NCBI RefSeq assembly: GCF_900451095.1 | Contig: NZ_UGHV01000001.1 | Span: 186,001 to 250,000 of the forward strand | Reading direction: 5' to 3' | Source: Helicobacter canis | GTDB taxonomy: Bacteria; Campylobacterota; Campylobacteria; Campylobacterales; Helicobacteraceae | DNA length: 64,000 bases | Shown: positions 28,036-38,866 of the stretch, piece by piece | Layout: every line of letters starts with the position of its first letter | Numbering within the stretch: position 1 is the stretch's first letter | The notes under the pieces: model-generated | Told to the model about the DNA's origin: nothing | The model's input: only the letters and a program-made list of their open reading frames with translations | The model's database searches: none | Position numbers and translations under genes: made by a program

Positions 28036-28458
28036 TTATGTCTTTTCTCTCACAGGAATGATCCAAGTTGTATTTGAATACTGATACGCTCCGCCTGTGG
28101 CAAAATCTACCCCAACACTTATAAGCCCGGGCAATATATATAAGAAAATACCAAGAATATCCAGCCACACACCGACACTCATTTCATCTTGTCCTGCAAT
28201 ACTAAAAAATGAATCTTCATATCTAGGATTATCTGCATTGAACACCTGAATGCTTGCTCCCTTTTTTCTGCTAATTTTTAACTCTGCTGGGACTTGCACT
28301 TTTTGTCCATTTATAGTAGCCACGACACTTTTGCCATTTGAAGTGTTAATAAGCACCTTTTGTGTTGTGCCATTGGTGATAAGCCCACAGCCACTTAGGC
28401 AAAGAAGCATACCTAGCATTAAGATCCTTGCTACAATAACCCCAATAAACCTACACAT
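28036..28458 (-). CDS. Putative lipoprotein, tandem paralogue 1
   Basis: 140 residues with lipobox LSGC (signal peptide of about 23 residues). It resembles the next gene upstream along its whole length (NGK.VVATINGQKV, PAEL.ISRK, ADNPRYEDS, ILGIFLYILPGL). A hydrophobic segment near residue 105 (WLDILGIFLYILPGLISV) could insert in a membrane. No function can be assigned. One base separates it from the DUF4105 gene. Confidence 0.8.
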   Translation of the reverse strand: MCRFIGVIVARILMLGMLLCLSGCGLITNGTTQKVLINTSNGKSVVATINGQKVQVPAELKISRKKGASIQVFNADNPRYEDSFFSIAGQDEMSVGVWLDILGIFLYILPGLISVGVDFATGGAYQYSNTTWIIPVREKT

Positions 28459-28461
28459 ATC

Positions 28462-28902
28462 TCATTTGACACATTTTGGATATACAGGCAAAACAAGTTG
28501 CTTGTTGGAGTATTTAAAAGCACTGCCACTAGTTTGATCCACAATCATACTAGTAAAGCCCGGCAAAATAAATGCAAATACACCAAGTATATTAAGGAAC
28601 ATAAGCGGATTTTCTGGCAACATAATTTCATTTCTACCGATTGCTTGCGAGTTGATAGAGCTATCTTGATAGTTTGGATTATCTGCTGAATACAAATGTA
28701 TCATCTCACCCTTTCTTTTAAGCTGCAAGGTGGCTGGGAGGCGCACCTTTTGCCCGCTAATAGTTACTACAACCTTATCGCCATTTGAAGCTACAAGTGA
28801 GACTTGCTCCTTGGGACCACTTGTGATAGTCGCACAGCCTGTGAAAATCACACCAAAAGCGAGAAGAATCGCACCAAAAGACCACATAGATAACATTCGC
28901 AT
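28462..28902 (-). CDS. Putative lipoprotein, tandem paralogue 2
   Basis: 146 residues, lipobox FTGC near residue 22. Paralogue of the downstream gene (NGDKVVVTISGQKVRLPATL, SADNPNYQDS, LNILGVFAFILPGF). The pair arose by tandem duplication. AAGGAGCAGT-like bases precede the ATG. First gene of a three-gene leftward group; an A18 run lies 46 bases upstream in its promoter region. Confidence 0.8.
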   Translation of the reverse strand: MRMLSMWSFGAILLAFGVIFTGCATITSGPKEQVSLVASNGDKVVVTISGQKVRLPATLQLKRKGEMIHLYSADNPNYQDSSINSQAIGRNEIMLPENPLMFLNILGVFAFILPGFTSMIVDQTSGSAFKYSNKQLVLPVYPKCVK

Positions 28903-28947
28903 TACTGCTCCTTATTCCTTATGTTGAAATTGAAAAGTGATTCAATC

Positions 28948-28965
28948 AAAAAAAAAAAAAAAAAC
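28948..28965. repeat. A18 homopolymer in the lipoprotein/ndk intergenic region
   Basis: Eighteen A bases in the 254-base divergent gap, nearer the lipoprotein genes. Such tracts in promoters of Helicobacter can alter -35/-10 geometry and switch transcription. The remaining gap is A/T rich and holds the ndk promoter. Confidence 0.8.
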
Positions 28966-29105
28966 AGCTTAAAATCTTTAAAATCTAAAGTATAGTAGTG
29001 TCTGCAAACATTATGATACTTTCTGTAACATTGACAATCTATGCAGAGAGTAGCAAGAGTGCGTGGAATGCTTATATAATTATTATTTTTTAAGCATTAT
29101 GGGCT

Positions 29106-29111
29106 TATAAT
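29106..29111 (+). promoter_or_regulatory. -10 element of ndk
   Basis: TATAAT within an A/T-rich stretch, about 46 bases before the ndk ATG, which has its own AAGGAG. Confidence 0.6.
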
Positions 29112-29156
29112 CGCAAATTCTATTTACTACATTTGACTTATTGTTAAGGAGATTTT

Positions 29157-29573
29157 ATGGCAGAGCAGACTCTCTCTATCATCAAGCCTGATGCCGTGCA
29201 AAAAGGCGTGATCGGCAAAATCATCGATCGCTTTGAGAGCAATGGCTTAAGAATTGCTGCGATGAAGAAGCTTCAACTATCTAAATGCGATGCGCAAGCA
29301 TTCTACGCTATCCATAAAGACCGACCATTTTTCAACGATCTTGTAGAGTTTATGATCAGCGGTCCAGTGGTAGCGATGGTGCTAGAAGGGGATAATGCCG
29401 TGAGCAAAAACCGCGATCTAATGGGCGCGACAAACCCCAAAGAAGCCAAGCCCGGCACGATCCGTGCGGATTTTGCGCAAAGTATTGATGCTAATGCCGT
29501 GCATGGCAGCGATAGCCTAGAGAATGCGCGTAATGAAATCGCGTTTTTCTTCGCTGCTAGAGAGATTTGCTAG
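29157..29573 (+). CDS. ndk: Nucleoside diphosphate kinase
   Basis: 138 residues. Balances nucleoside triphosphate pools by phosphate transfer through an active-site histidine, here in [13 protein letters not shown]-terminal [14 protein letters not shown] is diagnostic. First gene of an operon with DUF177, rpmF, plsX and fabH, the same order as in H. pylori. Confidence 0.98.
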   Translation: MAEQTLSIIKPDAVQKGVIGKIIDRFESNGLRIAAMKKLQLSKCDAQAFYAIHKDRPFFNDLVEFMISGPVVAMVLEGDNAVSKNRDLMGATNPKEAKPGTIRADFAQSIDANAVHGSDSLENARNEIAFFFAAREIC

Positions 29574-29594
29574 ATCTAGCGGCGTGTGCTTGCT

Positions 29595-29975
29595 ATGCGC
29601 ATACAGGCTAAAAAGATCTCCGCCACACCAAAGCCATTTGAGCTATGTGCGCAAGGGCTTTGCTTCAAGGGCGAAATCTTTGCCAAAGAAAAGGGGCTGT
29701 TTTGTATCGATGCGAGCCTAAAGGGTCAAATAGAGCTGATATGCGATAGAAGTGGGGAAGAATTTTTACAAGAGATTGATGAAAAGTTGGTTTTGTATAT
29801 CGCAGATGGATTCTGGGATATACAAAGCCAACGCTTTGATGCACTTGATGTGATTGAGTGTTTTGATGGCTTTGTCGATTTGGATTCTATCTTACAAAGC
29901 GAGATAGAATCCATCAAGCTTGACTATCATAATAAAGGAGACCACTATGGCAGTGCCAAAGAGACGAGTAAGTAA
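29595..29975 (+). CDS. YceD/DUF177-family protein
   Basis: 126 residues. DUF177 proteins regularly precede rpmF and have been linked to 23S rRNA accumulation in other bacteria. The pattern [20 protein letters not shown] is typical, although the usual paired cysteines are reduced to one. The ATG at 29595 is preferred over a GTG nine bases upstream. The last 29 bases overlap rpmF in another frame. Confidence 0.8.
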   Translation: MRIQAKKISATPKPFELCAQGLCFKGEIFAKEKGLFCIDASLKGQIELICDRSGEEFLQEIDEKLVLYIADGFWDIQSQRFDALDVIECFDGFVDLDSILQSEIESIKLDYHNKGDHYGSAKETSK

Positions 29976-30096
29976 AACAAGAGCAGCAAAACGCAGGACT
30001 CACTACAAAATCGCCCTAGCAAAACCGATCAAAGACAAAGACGGCAGCTGGAAGCTCCCACACCATATCAATAAATTTAGTGGCTCATATAAATAA
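29947..30096 (+). CDS. rpmF: 50S ribosomal protein L32
   Basis: 49 residues: [20 protein letters not shown], then [21 protein letters not shown] short L32 without the zinc-binding cysteines seen in some species. It starts at the ATG following AAAGGAGACCACT and overlaps the end of the DUF177 gene. Confidence 0.97.
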   Translation: MAVPKRRVSKTRAAKRRTHYKIALAKPIKDKDGSWKLPHHINKFSGSYK

Positions 30097-30135
30097 CTCA
30101 CTAAATCGCGTTTAGCCAACCGCTAAGGAGTAGAG

Positions 30136-31143
30136 ATGTGGAAAATAGCTGTTGATGTGATGGGGGCTGACCACGGAGTCGCGCCCATTGTGCAAGGTGC
30201 TATTGCAGCGAGCAAAGCGCGTGAGTGCAAGGTGCTGCTTGTAGGCGATGAGCGCGAGATAGTCCCTGTGCTTTCCCAAAGTAGCGTGGCGTATGGGGCA
30301 AATGAGCGCGTAGAAGTGGTGCATTGTAGCGACTATATCCGTATGGAAGAGAGTGCCACCGATGCCCTAAAGCGCAAGGATTCATCGATTTATATCGCCA
30401 CAGAGCTTGTGCGAGAGGGCAAAGCTAATGCACTTGTATCACCCGGGCATAGCGGCTCGACTATGAGTCTAGCGACTCTACGGCTTGGGCGCATTGATGG
30501 CGTGTCGCGCCCTGCTATTTGCACACTTATGCCCACTATCACAGATAAGCCTAGTATGATCCTAGATGCCGGGGCAAACACCGACTGCAAGCCTGAATAC
30601 CTAGTGGAGTTTGCGATAATGGGCTATGAATACGCGCGAGGCGTGATGGGCTATGATGAAAACGCTATCCGCGTGGGGCTTTTAGCAAATGGCGAGGAAG
30701 AATCTAAAGGCAATGAACTCACAAAAGCCGCCTTTGCTATGCTGAAGCCCTATGCATTTTTCAAGGGCAATGTAGAGGGCAATGACATATTTAATGGCAG
30801 TGTTGATGTCATCGTATGCGATGGCTTTAGCGGGAATCTCGTGCTAAAGGCAAGTGAAGGTGTCTCAAGCTCTATAAGCACTATCCTAAAACAAGAGATT
30901 AAGTCATCTCCTTTGCGCCTGCTAGGTGGGCTGCTACTTAAAGGCGCATTTGCCAATCTTAAGAAAAAGGTCGATTACGCCGAGTATGGCGGTGCGCCAC
31001 TGCTTGGGGTCAAAAAAGTCGCCATAATCAGCCACGGAAAATCTAACGCCCGCGCCATAGAAAATGCCGTATATCAAGCATTGCGAGCGTGTGAAGCCAA
31101 AGTGTGTGAGCGCATAGCCCAGGCATTTGCCAGCAAGGAGTAG
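30136..31143 (+). CDS. plsX: Phosphate acyltransferase
   Basis: 335 residues. Converts acyl-ACP to acyl-phosphate, the donor for PlsY in phosphatidic acid synthesis. [16 protein letters not shown] at the N-terminus and [25 protein letters not shown] are characteristic. It pairs functionally with plsY at 57777-58430 and is cotranscribed with fabH. AAGGAG precedes the ATG. Confidence 0.97.
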   Translation: MWKIAVDVMGADHGVAPIVQGAIAASKARECKVLLVGDEREIVPVLSQSSVAYGANERVEVVHCSDYIRMEESATDALKRKDSSIYIATELVREGKANALVSPGHSGSTMSLATLRLGRIDGVSRPAICTLMPTITDKPSMILDAGANTDCKPEYLVEFAIMGYEYARGVMGYDENAIRVGLLANGEEESKGNELTKAAFAMLKPYAFFKGNVEGNDIFNGSVDVIVCDGFSGNLVLKASEGVSSSISTILKQEIKSSPLRLLGGLLLKGAFANLKKKVDYAEYGGAPLLGVKKVAIISHGKSNARAIENAVYQALRACEAKVCERIAQAFASKE

Positions 31144-31145
31144 AG

Positions 31146-32126
31146 ATGTATTATGCTGCTATGCGCTCTATCGCATCATTTGTGCCAAGTCGCTGTGTCC
31201 CAAATGCAGAGTTTGAAAGCACGCTTGATACAAGCGATGAGTGGATCACCAAACGCACAGGGATCAGATCTCGCTACTTTGCAAGCGATGATGAAGGTAG
31301 CAGTGATCTAGGGATCAAAGCAGCCTCCCTAGCCATAGAGCGAGCCAATCTCACAGCCAAAGATATAGATCTAGTTATTTGCGCGACCCTTAGCCCAGAT
31401 TTTATGGCTATGCCTAGCAATGCGTGCTTGATCAGTGCTGGGCTTGGCATAGTTGATGTCCCAGCCTTTGATATAACTGCTGCTTGCACGGGGTTTATCT
31501 ACCTACTCTCCGTGGCAAAGAGCTTTGTAGAGTCAGGCACATATCGCAATGTGCTTATTGTGGGAGCAGAAAAAGTCAGCAATGTCCTAGACTTTAGCGA
31601 TAGGGGGACTTGCGTGCTTTTTGGCGATGGGGCGGGGGCTGCTGTCATCTCACGCACACAAGACAAAGCAGAATCTATCCTTGATGTCCATATCGGCGCA
31701 AATGGCACATATAGCGACTTGCTAATGACACCGCAAAAATCTAGCGATGGCGCAGGCGGCAAGCTGCAAATGAAAGGCAGCGAAGTCTTCAAGCACGCAG
31801 TGCGCACACTTACTGCCGATGTGATCCATATCCTAGAGCGCAATCATCTCTCCCCTGAAGCTATCAATCTCTTTATCCCTCATCAAGCAAACTTGCGCAT
31901 AATCTCCGCAGTAGGCGAGCAGCTAGGCTTGCGCGATGATCAAGTCATCATAACCGTGCAGAAATATGGCAATACCTCAGCAGCAAGTATCCCTATGGCA
32001 ATCGATGAAGCCTACAAGGCTAAGAGACTTAAAAAAGGCGATCTTATGTTGCTTGATGCCTTTGGCGGGGGATTTACTTGGGGGTCGGCGTTGGTGTATT
32101 TTGGCGGCACACCACTATATGCATAA
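31146..32126 (+). CDS. fabH: 3-oxoacyl-ACP synthase III
   Basis: 326 residues. Starts fatty acid chains by condensing acetyl-CoA with malonyl-ACP. The catalytic triad is Cys114 (TAACTGF), His246 (IPHQAN) and Asn276 (YGNTSAAS). Two bases follow plsX, and the 3' end overlaps yggS by eight bases, so the three are translationally linked. Confidence 0.97.
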   Translation: MYYAAMRSIASFVPSRCVPNAEFESTLDTSDEWITKRTGIRSRYFASDDEGSSDLGIKAASLAIERANLTAKDIDLVICATLSPDFMAMPSNACLISAGLGIVDVPAFDITAACTGFIYLLSVAKSFVESGTYRNVLIVGAEKVSNVLDFSDRGTCVLFGDGAGAAVISRTQDKAESILDVHIGANGTYSDLLMTPQKSSDGAGGKLQMKGSEVFKHAVRTLTADVIHILERNHLSPEAINLFIPHQANLRIISAVGEQLGLRDDQVIITVQKYGNTSAASIPMAIDEAYKAKRLKKGDLMLLDAFGGGFTWGSALVYFGGTPLYA

Positions 32127-32847
32127 TCTAGCACACAATCTCGCCCACATCACCCAGCAAATCCAAACCGCCGCCGCACAATACCAAAAGCAGCACAATC
32201 TCAGCAAACACACAATCAAACTCATCGCTGTAAGTAAATACCAAAATCTAGATTCTATGCGCGCACTCTACCTTGCTGGGCAATATGCCTTTGGCGAAAA
32301 CAGGGTGCAAGATTTGCGCGATAAGCAGCGTGGATTTTGCAGCGCATTAAGCGATCTAGCCCCCACTGCGCCAGCTAATCCTCCCATTGAGTGGCATTTC
32401 ATCGGCACACTCCAGCGCAATAAAATCAACTCCCTCCTAGCCCTAAGCCCCACTCTAATCCACTCTATCCACTCCCTAGAGCTAGCCCTAAGCCTTGATG
32501 AAAAATGCCGCGCAAAGGATAGAATCCAGCCTGTGCTTTTGCAAGTCAATGCCGCAAATGAGCCTAGCAAGCACGGCTTCTCCCTAGAATCCACTTGTGA
32601 TGCTTTCGCCCATATCCGTGCGCATTGCCCGCATTTGCGCTTACAAGGGCTTATGTGTATAGGTGCGCACACGCACGATACACAAGCCATAGAAGAGAGC
32701 TTTGCTAGGACAAAAGCCCTGTATGATACGCTGCAAGCGCACTTTGCAGGTGTAGAGACTTTGTCTATGGGTATGAGCGGGGACTTTGCCTATGCGATTA
32801 AACAAGGGGCAAATATGGTGCGTATCGGCTCGGCATTGTTTGTTTGA
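32119..32847 (+). CDS. YggS-family pyridoxal-phosphate homeostasis protein
   Basis: 242 residues of the PLPBP family, single-domain PLP binders that buffer vitamin B6. PLP lysine is Lys40 in [28 protein letters not shown], and [12 protein letters not shown] with VRIGSALF complete the site. Start at 32119 overlaps the fabH stop. LESTCDAF is a near-copy of the dispersed word. Confidence 0.93.
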   Translation: MHNLAHNLAHITQQIQTAAAQYQKQHNLSKHTIKLIAVSKYQNLDSMRALYLAGQYAFGENRVQDLRDKQRGFCSALSDLAPTAPANPPIEWHFIGTLQRNKINSLLALSPTLIHSIHSLELALSLDEKCRAKDRIQPVLLQVNAANEPSKHGFSLESTCDAFAHIRAHCPHLRLQGLMCIGAHTHDTQAIEESFARTKALYDTLQAHFAGVETLSMGMSGDFAYAIKQGANMVRIGSALFV

Positions 32848-32915
32848 TGCTTGAAAGTGATCTAGCGACACTTTGCCGCTCTCTCCATAGTCATAGCAAG
32901 CACGATAAGCTAGAT

Positions 32916-34892
32916 CTAGGACTTAGCTGCTAGTAATTGCTCTAATCCTGCTTCATCGATAATACGCACGCCAAGCTCCCTAGCCTTTTGCTCCTTGCTC
33001 CCAGAATCCACCCCACACAGCACGAAATCTGTCTTTTTACTCACACTAGAGCTTACGCGCGCGCCTAGGTCTTCTAGTCTTTGCTTCATCACATCGCGCG
33101 GGACACTCAGTGTGCCGGTGATGACAAAGCTTAGATTAGCTATGGGGCTAGAATCCACTTTTTCAAAAGTGGATTCTAGGGGTGTAGGCTCAATGAGTGC
33201 TAAAAGCCTGTTGATAAACTCGGCATTGATACGCACAAACTCCACAAAGCTTCGCGCCATCTCCTGCCCAAAGCCACTAATGGCGATAATCTCTTCATAG
33301 CTTTTTGCAAAGCAGTCAAGCCCAAAGCTTCTCTCTAGCTCCTTGCTCGCCCACTCGCCAATATGTGTAATGCCTAGCGCGTTGATAAACCGCCATAGCG
33401 CGATATGCTTAGTGGCAGAAATGGCATTTAGGAGATTGCTTGCCTTTTTGTCTTTAAAGCCCTCTAGAGATAGCAGGCTTTGCTTATCAAGGACATAAAG
33501 ATCAAGGATAGAGGCAATGAGCCCAGCTTCATAGAGCTGATAGACTAGCTTCTCGCCTAGCCCATCGATGTTTAATGCCTTTTTGCTCGCAAAATACACG
33601 ATAGACTCGACTATGCGAGCTTTGCACGAGAGGTTGCAGCAGCGCAAGGCTACTTCTTCTTGCACCAAGTGTGAGTGGCATTCTGGGCAGGTTGTAGGAG
33701 GGAGGATAGGGGTTTGAGAGCCATCGCGCCTAGCGACTAAGGGCTTAATGATTTTAGGGATCACATCGCCACTGCGGATAATGATGACAAAGTCATTAAG
33801 ATAAATGCCCTTTTTCTCAATATCGCTGTAATTATACAAACTAGCGCGCGTGATCATAGCACCTTCAATCTCGATAGGCTCTAGCTCTGCTACGGGTGTG
33901 ATCACGCCTGTGCGCCCTACTTGATTGGTGATAGAAAGGATTTGCGTGATCTTCTCAACCGCTGGGAATTTATACGCACAAGCAAAGCGAGGAGACTTGA
34001 TCGTCCAGCCTAGCTCATCTTGCAGGGCAAAGCTATCTATCATCACCACCATACCATCTAGCATCATCGCAAAGCCATCGCGCTGTTGTTGTAGATACTC
34101 ATAGTAGGCGTGGATTTCTTGGGCGTTGCTAGCTTGGCGGATATGGCGCATTATGGGGTAGAATCCACTTTTTTCCACAAAGCGCATTGTCTCATAAAAG
34201 CTAGCAGAGATCTTCATCGCGCTAAAGCCAATGCCCCACGGGATAAACAGCAGCTTCCTTTGGGCAGTGATCGCGCTATCTAGCTGGCGCAGTGAGCCTG
34301 CTGCGGCATTGCGCGGATTGGCAAAAAGTGGCAAGCCCTGCTCTGCTCTAGTGGCATTAAGCGCGGCAAAATCCGCTCGTTTTATCACGACTTCACCGCG
34401 GATTTCAATCGTGTCTTTATGAGGGATTGTAAGTGGGATAGAGTGGATTGTCTTGGCATTTTGCAGCACCTCTTCGCCAATGAGTCCATCGCCCCTTGTG
34501 GCAGCACTCACTAGCACGCCGTTTTCATAGCAGAGATTAAGCGATGCGCCATCAAACTTCGGCGAGCATACAAAGCTAGCGTGTGGATATTGTCTATGCA
34601 GTCGCTCCACCCACTCCTCTAGCTCCTGCACGCTAAAGACATCATCAAGACTCCACATTCTCTGCTTATGTGTGTGCTTCTCAAATCCCTCTAGCACACC
34701 GCCACCTACGCGCTGCGTGGGGGACTCTGGCAGAGTGTCTTGGGGGTGCTTGCTCTCATAGGCTTTGACTTGATGATAGAGTATGTCGTATTCCTCATCG
34801 CTAGCGATTGGATCATCAAGCACATAGTAAGCATACGCGTAAGTTTGTAGTGTCTTTAGCGCGCTTAGGTATTGCTCCTTGCTTCGTAGCAT
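32916..34892 (-). CDS. ligA: NAD-dependent DNA ligase
   Basis: 658 residues. Seals nicks using NAD; adenylated lysine is Lys112 in SPKFDGASL. Domains in order: Ia/adenylation (1-310), OB fold, zinc finger (CPEC...CC...C near 400), helix-hairpin-helix, and C-terminal BRCT (FVITGTLSVPRDVMKQRL onward). The linker between HhH and BRCT contains the head-to-head repeat pair, read as LESTFEKVDSS (33148-33179). The adjacent divergent cheV1 matches H. pylori order. Confidence 0.97.
   Translation of the reverse strand: MLRSKEQYLSALKTLQTYAYAYYVLDDPIASDEEYDILYHQVKAYESKHPQDTLPESPTQRVGGGVLEGFEKHTHKQRMWSLDDVFSVQELEEWVERLHRQYPHASFVCSPKFDGASLNLCYENGVLVSAATRGDGLIGEEVLQNAKTIHSIPLTIPHKDTIEIRGEVVIKRADFAALNATRAEQGLPLFANPRNAAAGSLRQLDSAITAQRKLLFIPWGIGFSAMKISASFYETMRFVEKSGFYPIMRHIRQASNAQEIHAYYEYLQQQRDGFAMMLDGMVVMIDSFALQDELGWTIKSPRFACAYKFPAVEKITQILSITNQVGRTGVITPVAELEPIEIEGAMITRASLYNYSDIEKKGIYLNDFVIIIRSGDVIPKIIKPLVARRDGSQTPILPPTTCPECHSHLVQEEVALRCCNLSCKARIVESIVYFASKKALNIDGLGEKLVYQLYEAGLIASILDLYVLDKQSLLSLEGFKDKKASNLLNAISATKHIALWRFINALGITHIGEWASKELERSFGLDCFAKSYEEIIAISGFGQEMARSFVEFVRINAEFINRLLALIEPTPLESTFEKVDSSPIANLSFVITGTLSVPRDVMKQRLEDLGARVSSSVSKKTDFVLCGVDSGSKEQKARELGVRIIDEAGLEQLLAAKS
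33148..33179. repeat. Head-to-head pair of dispersed words in ligA
   Basis: Inverted copy 33148-33163 and direct copy 33165-33179 form a near-perfect 15-bp stem with a minimal loop, read in frame within ligA. Confidence 0.92.
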
Positions 34893-35004
34893 TTTTGTCC
34901 TTTTTATAAGTGTTTTTTAACATAAGCTATGTAAAATTATACATTTTTTAAGTTTAAGCCATTCCACCTATCCAGACACACTCTCTAGCACAAGGAGCAT
35001 AGGC

Positions 35005-35973
35005 GTGATAAAAGATATTGATCAAACCACGAGTCTTCATCTCAATAATGAAGCGCAGTTTCTATGCTTCACGCTTGATGATCCAGAATCCGTAGAGCTA
35101 CACGGCGAGCATATCGGTATGCAGCTATATGCGATCAATGTATTTAAAGTGCGCGAGATTATCTACTATGATGGAGATTTGACAGAGACTGCTGGGGAGA
35201 ATGACGGGCTTGTGCTGGGCTTTTTGACCGTGCGTGGAGAGTCTATGCCCCTTGTGGATATGCGCCGCTGGCTGTATTTCAACTCACAAAACCCCCAAAA
35301 AGACCTGCGCCCATTCTCAATCAGCTCGCAAAAAAGCCTTGTAGTCATTTGTAATTTTTCTAACCAAAATGTAGGGCTTAAGATTCTAGGCGTGAAGCGC
35401 ATCATCAACAAAAATTGGAATGACATTACCGTGGGGAGTGAATTTGGCTTTGATGGGGATAGCAAGGTAACTGCCACGACCAAATACGATGATGGCTCTG
35501 TGATCCAAATCCTTGATGTAGAAAAAATGGTAGCCGATGCCTTCCCTGATCAAGAGTTTGGGCGCAAGCTCAAAATCGATGTGCTAGGCACAATCAATAG
35601 TGATAAACTCGTGCTTATGGCAGAGGATTCTAAGTCGGCTTCTAAGGCATTAGAGTCAGTTTTAGAAAAGCTGAATGTCCGCTATATATCGTTTAGCAAT
35701 GGGCGTGCATTGCTGGATTATCTCTACTCTGATGGCGTGCTAGAGCAAGTGGGGGCTGTGATCACAGATCTTGAAATGCCTGTCATCTCCGGCTTTGAAG
35801 TGCTTAAGCAAATCAAAGGGCGCGTAGAATCCAGAAATCTCCCTGTGATTGTTAATTCCTCTATGAGCAATGATTCTAATCTTGAAATGGCTTCAAGTCT
35901 CCACGCCGATGGATTTATCTCAAAATCAGATCCTTTGCAAGTGCAAGATTTATTGCGAAAATTTTTAGGCTAA
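35005..35973 (+). CDS. cheV1: Chemotaxis protein CheV
   Basis: 322 residues from a GTG after CAAGGAG. N-terminal CheW-like coupling domain (about 10-180; [27 protein letters not shown]) and C-terminal receiver domain (about 195-322) with acidic pocket MAEDS, phospho-acceptor in [12 protein letters not shown] and the late lysine in GFISKSD. CheV couples receptors to CheA. The ligA-cheV-aspS-adk order corresponds to the cheV1 locus of H. pylori; paralogue number rests on that. Confidence 0.93.
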   Translation: MIKDIDQTTSLHLNNEAQFLCFTLDDPESVELHGEHIGMQLYAINVFKVREIIYYDGDLTETAGENDGLVLGFLTVRGESMPLVDMRRWLYFNSQNPQKDLRPFSISSQKSLVVICNFSNQNVGLKILGVKRIINKNWNDITVGSEFGFDGDSKVTATTKYDDGSVIQILDVEKMVADAFPDQEFGRKLKIDVLGTINSDKLVLMAEDSKSASKALESVLEKLNVRYISFSNGRALLDYLYSDGVLEQVGAVITDLEMPVISGFEVLKQIKGRVESRNLPVIVNSSMSNDSNLEMASSLHADGFISKSDPLQVQDLLRKFLG

Positions 35974-35986
35974 AGGAGCAGTGGCG

Positions 35987-37732
35987 ATGTTACGGACGCA
36001 TTTATGCGCAGAAATTAGTGAGGAGCTTATCGGGCAGCGCGTGGAAGTATGTGGCTGGTGCAATACCTACCGCGATCACGGGGGCGTGATATTTATCGAC
36101 TTGCGCGATCATAGTGGGATCGTGCAGCTTGTGTGCGATCCAGAATCTAGCGCATACAAGCAGGCAAATCTCGTGCGAGATGAGTTTGTGCTGCTTGCTA
36201 CCGGGCTTGTGCGAGCGCGTGGGGCAGGACTTGAGAATCCAAAGCTAAAAACCGGCAAAGTAGAAATCGTGCTAGAGAATCTCACCATAGAAAACAAAGC
36301 CAAAACCCTGCCAATCCCCATAAACGATGAAAACACAAGCGAGGAGCTACGCCTAAAATACCGCTATCTAACCCTGCGCTCCAAAAAGGCTTATGACATC
36401 TTTAAAATGCGTAGTGATATTAGTATAGCAGCGAGAAATAGCCTGCAGAAAATGGGCTTTTTAGAAGTGGAGACGCCTATTTTGACCAAGCAGACACCTG
36501 AAGGGGCTAGAGACTATCTCGTGCCTAGTCGTGTGTATGATGGGAGCTTTTTTGCCCTGCCTCAAAGCCCGCAGCTTTTCAAGCAGCTCTTAATGGTAGG
36601 GGGGTTTGATCGGTATTTTCAAATTGCACGCTGCTTCCGCGATGAAGATTTACGCGCTGATAGACAGCCGGAATTTACGCAAATTGATGTAGAGATGAGC
36701 TTTTGCACACAAGAAGATGTGATGGGCGTTTGCGAGCAGCTTTTGTGCGATATTTTTGCCACAGTGGGCGTGCAGCTCACTACGCCATTTGCGCGCCTGC
36801 CCTATGCGCAAGCTATGGAGAAATATGGCAGCGATAAGCCAGATTTACGCTATGGGCTAGAGCTTGTTGAAGTGGGCGATGCGTTTGTGGATTCTAGTAA
36901 TGAGATTTTTGCCGCAATCGCCAAAGACACGCATAAGCAGCGCATAAAGGCTCTGTGCATAAAAGATGGGGATAGTCTCTTTAGCCGCAAGAGTTTAAGC
37001 GAAGCTGAAGAATTTGTGCGTGGATTTGGCGCGAAAGGGCTAGCCTATATCCAGCTAAAAGATGAGCCAAAAGGACCGCTTGTCAAGTTTCTCTCGCCAA
37101 ATGGGTTAAAGACAATCTTAGAGCGCACAGGAGCAAAACAAGGAGATATAATCTTTTTTGGCGCGGGAGAAAAGCGCGTGATATGGGATTATATGGGACG
37201 CTTACGACAGAAAATCGCCAAAGATTTGGGGCTAATTGATACAAACAAAATGGCGTTTTTATGGGTGGTGGATTTCCCTATGTTTGAGCGCAGCGATGAT
37301 GGCTCTATCGCGGCATTGCACCATCCTTTCACAATGCCTAAAGATTTGGACAAAAGCGACATAGAGCAGATAGAATCTATCGCGTATGATGTGGTGCTAA
37401 ATGGCATAGAGCTAGGCGGTGGAAGTATGAGAATCCACAAGGATTCTACCCAGCAGCAAGTCTTTAAGCTACTTGGGATAAACGAGCAAGAGGCAAAAGA
37501 GAAGTTTGGATTCTTGCTTGATGCCCTAAGCTATGGCGCACCGCCACACGGAGGCTTTGCCATAGGGCTTGATCGGCTGGCTATGCTTATCAGCGGGGCA
37601 GGAAGTATCCGCGATGTGATCGCTTTCCCCAAGACACAAAGGTCCGCTTGCCCACTCACAGAAGCACCAAGCAAAGTGGGTGAAGAGCTTTTGCGCGAGC
37701 TGCATATCCGCCTACGCAATCCATCATCATAA
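35987..37732 (+). CDS. aspS: Aspartyl-tRNA synthetase
   Basis: 581 residues of the bacterial type: N-terminal anticodon OB fold (1-110), class II catalytic core with motif 2 ([22 protein letters not shown]) and motif 3 ([13 protein letters not shown]), and a GAD insertion domain. In Helicobacter this enzyme is generally non-discriminating and works with the GatCAB amidotransferase, which cannot be confirmed from the sequence. ATG at 35987 sits 7 bases after AAAGGAGC. Confidence 0.97.
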   Translation: MLRTHLCAEISEELIGQRVEVCGWCNTYRDHGGVIFIDLRDHSGIVQLVCDPESSAYKQANLVRDEFVLLATGLVRARGAGLENPKLKTGKVEIVLENLTIENKAKTLPIPINDENTSEELRLKYRYLTLRSKKAYDIFKMRSDISIAARNSLQKMGFLEVETPILTKQTPEGARDYLVPSRVYDGSFFALPQSPQLFKQLLMVGGFDRYFQIARCFRDEDLRADRQPEFTQIDVEMSFCTQEDVMGVCEQLLCDIFATVGVQLTTPFARLPYAQAMEKYGSDKPDLRYGLELVEVGDAFVDSSNEIFAAIAKDTHKQRIKALCIKDGDSLFSRKSLSEAEEFVRGFGAKGLAYIQLKDEPKGPLVKFLSPNGLKTILERTGAKQGDIIFFGAGEKRVIWDYMGRLRQKIAKDLGLIDTNKMAFLWVVDFPMFERSDDGSIAALHHPFTMPKDLDKSDIEQIESIAYDVVLNGIELGGGSMRIHKDSTQQQVFKLLGINEQEAKEKFGFLLDALSYGAPPHGGFAIGLDRLAMLISGAGSIRDVIAFPKTQRSACPLTEAPSKVGEELLRELHIRLRNPSS

Positions 37733-37741
37733 GGAGCAACT

Positions 37742-38320
37742 ATGAAGCAGTTATTTCTCATCATTGGAGCCCCCGGCTCTGGCAAGACCACCGATGCGCA
37801 AGCCATAGCTAAGCGCAATGCCGACACGATCGTGCATTACTCCACGGGCGATTTGCTACGCGAAGAAGTCGCAAGCGGATCAGATCAAGGCAAGATCATC
37901 GGCGATATTATCGCTAAAGGCAATCTCGTGCCACTAGACATAGTCGTCCAAACTATCGTCAATGCCCTAGCAAACGCGCCCAAAGACATCGTGCTAATTG
38001 ATGGCTACCCTAGAAGTGTCGAGCAAATGCAAGCCCTGCATAGCAAGCTTGCCGAGCAAAGCAATGTCAAGCTTGCTAAAGTCATAGAAGTAGCAGTAAG
38101 CGAGCAAGTCGCTAAAGATCGCGTGCTAGGGCGTGCGAGAGGGGCTGATGATAATGAAGAGGTCTTTAATAATCGTATGCGTGTATTTTTAGAGCCTTTG
38201 GCAGAGATCCGCGCATTTTATGGAGCAAAGGATCTGCTACACACGATCAATGGCGAGCGCACGATTGAAGAGATTGTAGAAGAAATGAATGCCTATGTCA
38301 TATCTCACATTAAAGGATAG
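37742..38320 (+). CDS. adk: Adenylate kinase
   Basis: 192 residues. Interconverts ATP + AMP and 2 ADP. P-loop GAPGSGKT at 9-16, [11 protein letters not shown] and [14 protein letters not shown] follow. The lid domain is of the short type without a zinc-binding insertion. Cotranscribed with aspS and ppa. Confidence 0.97.
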   Translation: MKQLFLIIGAPGSGKTTDAQAIAKRNADTIVHYSTGDLLREEVASGSDQGKIIGDIIAKGNLVPLDIVVQTIVNALANAPKDIVLIDGYPRSVEQMQALHSKLAEQSNVKLAKVIEVAVSEQVAKDRVLGRARGADDNEEVFNNRMRVFLEPLAEIRAFYGAKDLLHTINGERTIEEIVEEMNAYVISHIKG

Positions 38321-38323
38321 AAA

Positions 38324-38845
38324 ATGAATGTAGAAAAAATCCCCCTAGGAGAAATCCCAGATAATATCAACGCCATTATCGAAATCCCCTATGGCTCAAG
38401 CGTGAAGTATGAAGTCGATAAGGATTCTGGCGCGGTGGTGGTCGATAGAGTGATGTATAGCGCGATGTTTTATCCTGCAAACTATGGCTTTATCCCTCAC
38501 ACACTCGCTGATGATGGCGATCCTGTGGATATTTTGGTGCTCAATGAATACCCCCTGCAAGCTGGAAGCGTGATCAAAGTGCGCTTGATTGGCGTGCTGA
38601 TTATGGAAGATGAGAGCGGAATGGACGAGAAGCTGCTCGCCCTGCCTGTTAGCAAAATCGATCCGCGCTATGACAAGATCAGCTCCCTAGATGACTTGCC
38701 CCAAATCACGCGCGATAGGATCAAAAACTTCTTTGAAACCTACAAAATGCTAGAGCCAAACAAATGGGTCAAAGTCAAAGAGTATAAAGACAAAGCCGCA
38801 GCCGTTGCGATCTTGCAGCAGTCTATAAAAAACTTCGCCAAATAG
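38324..38845 (+). CDS. ppa: Inorganic pyrophosphatase
   Basis: 173-residue family I enzyme hydrolysing pyrophosphate. Signature DGDPVDILVL and the MEDESGMDEKLLALP metal-site loop are present, with YGFIPHTL upstream. It starts three bases after adk. Confidence 0.98.
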   Translation: MNVEKIPLGEIPDNINAIIEIPYGSSVKYEVDKDSGAVVVDRVMYSAMFYPANYGFIPHTLADDGDPVDILVLNEYPLQAGSVIKVRLIGVLIMEDESGMDEKLLALPVSKIDPRYDKISSLDDLPQITRDRIKNFFETYKMLEPNKWVKVKEYKDKAAAVAILQQSIKNFAK

Positions 38846-38866
38846 CGCAGCAGGCTTGCTTGCTTT

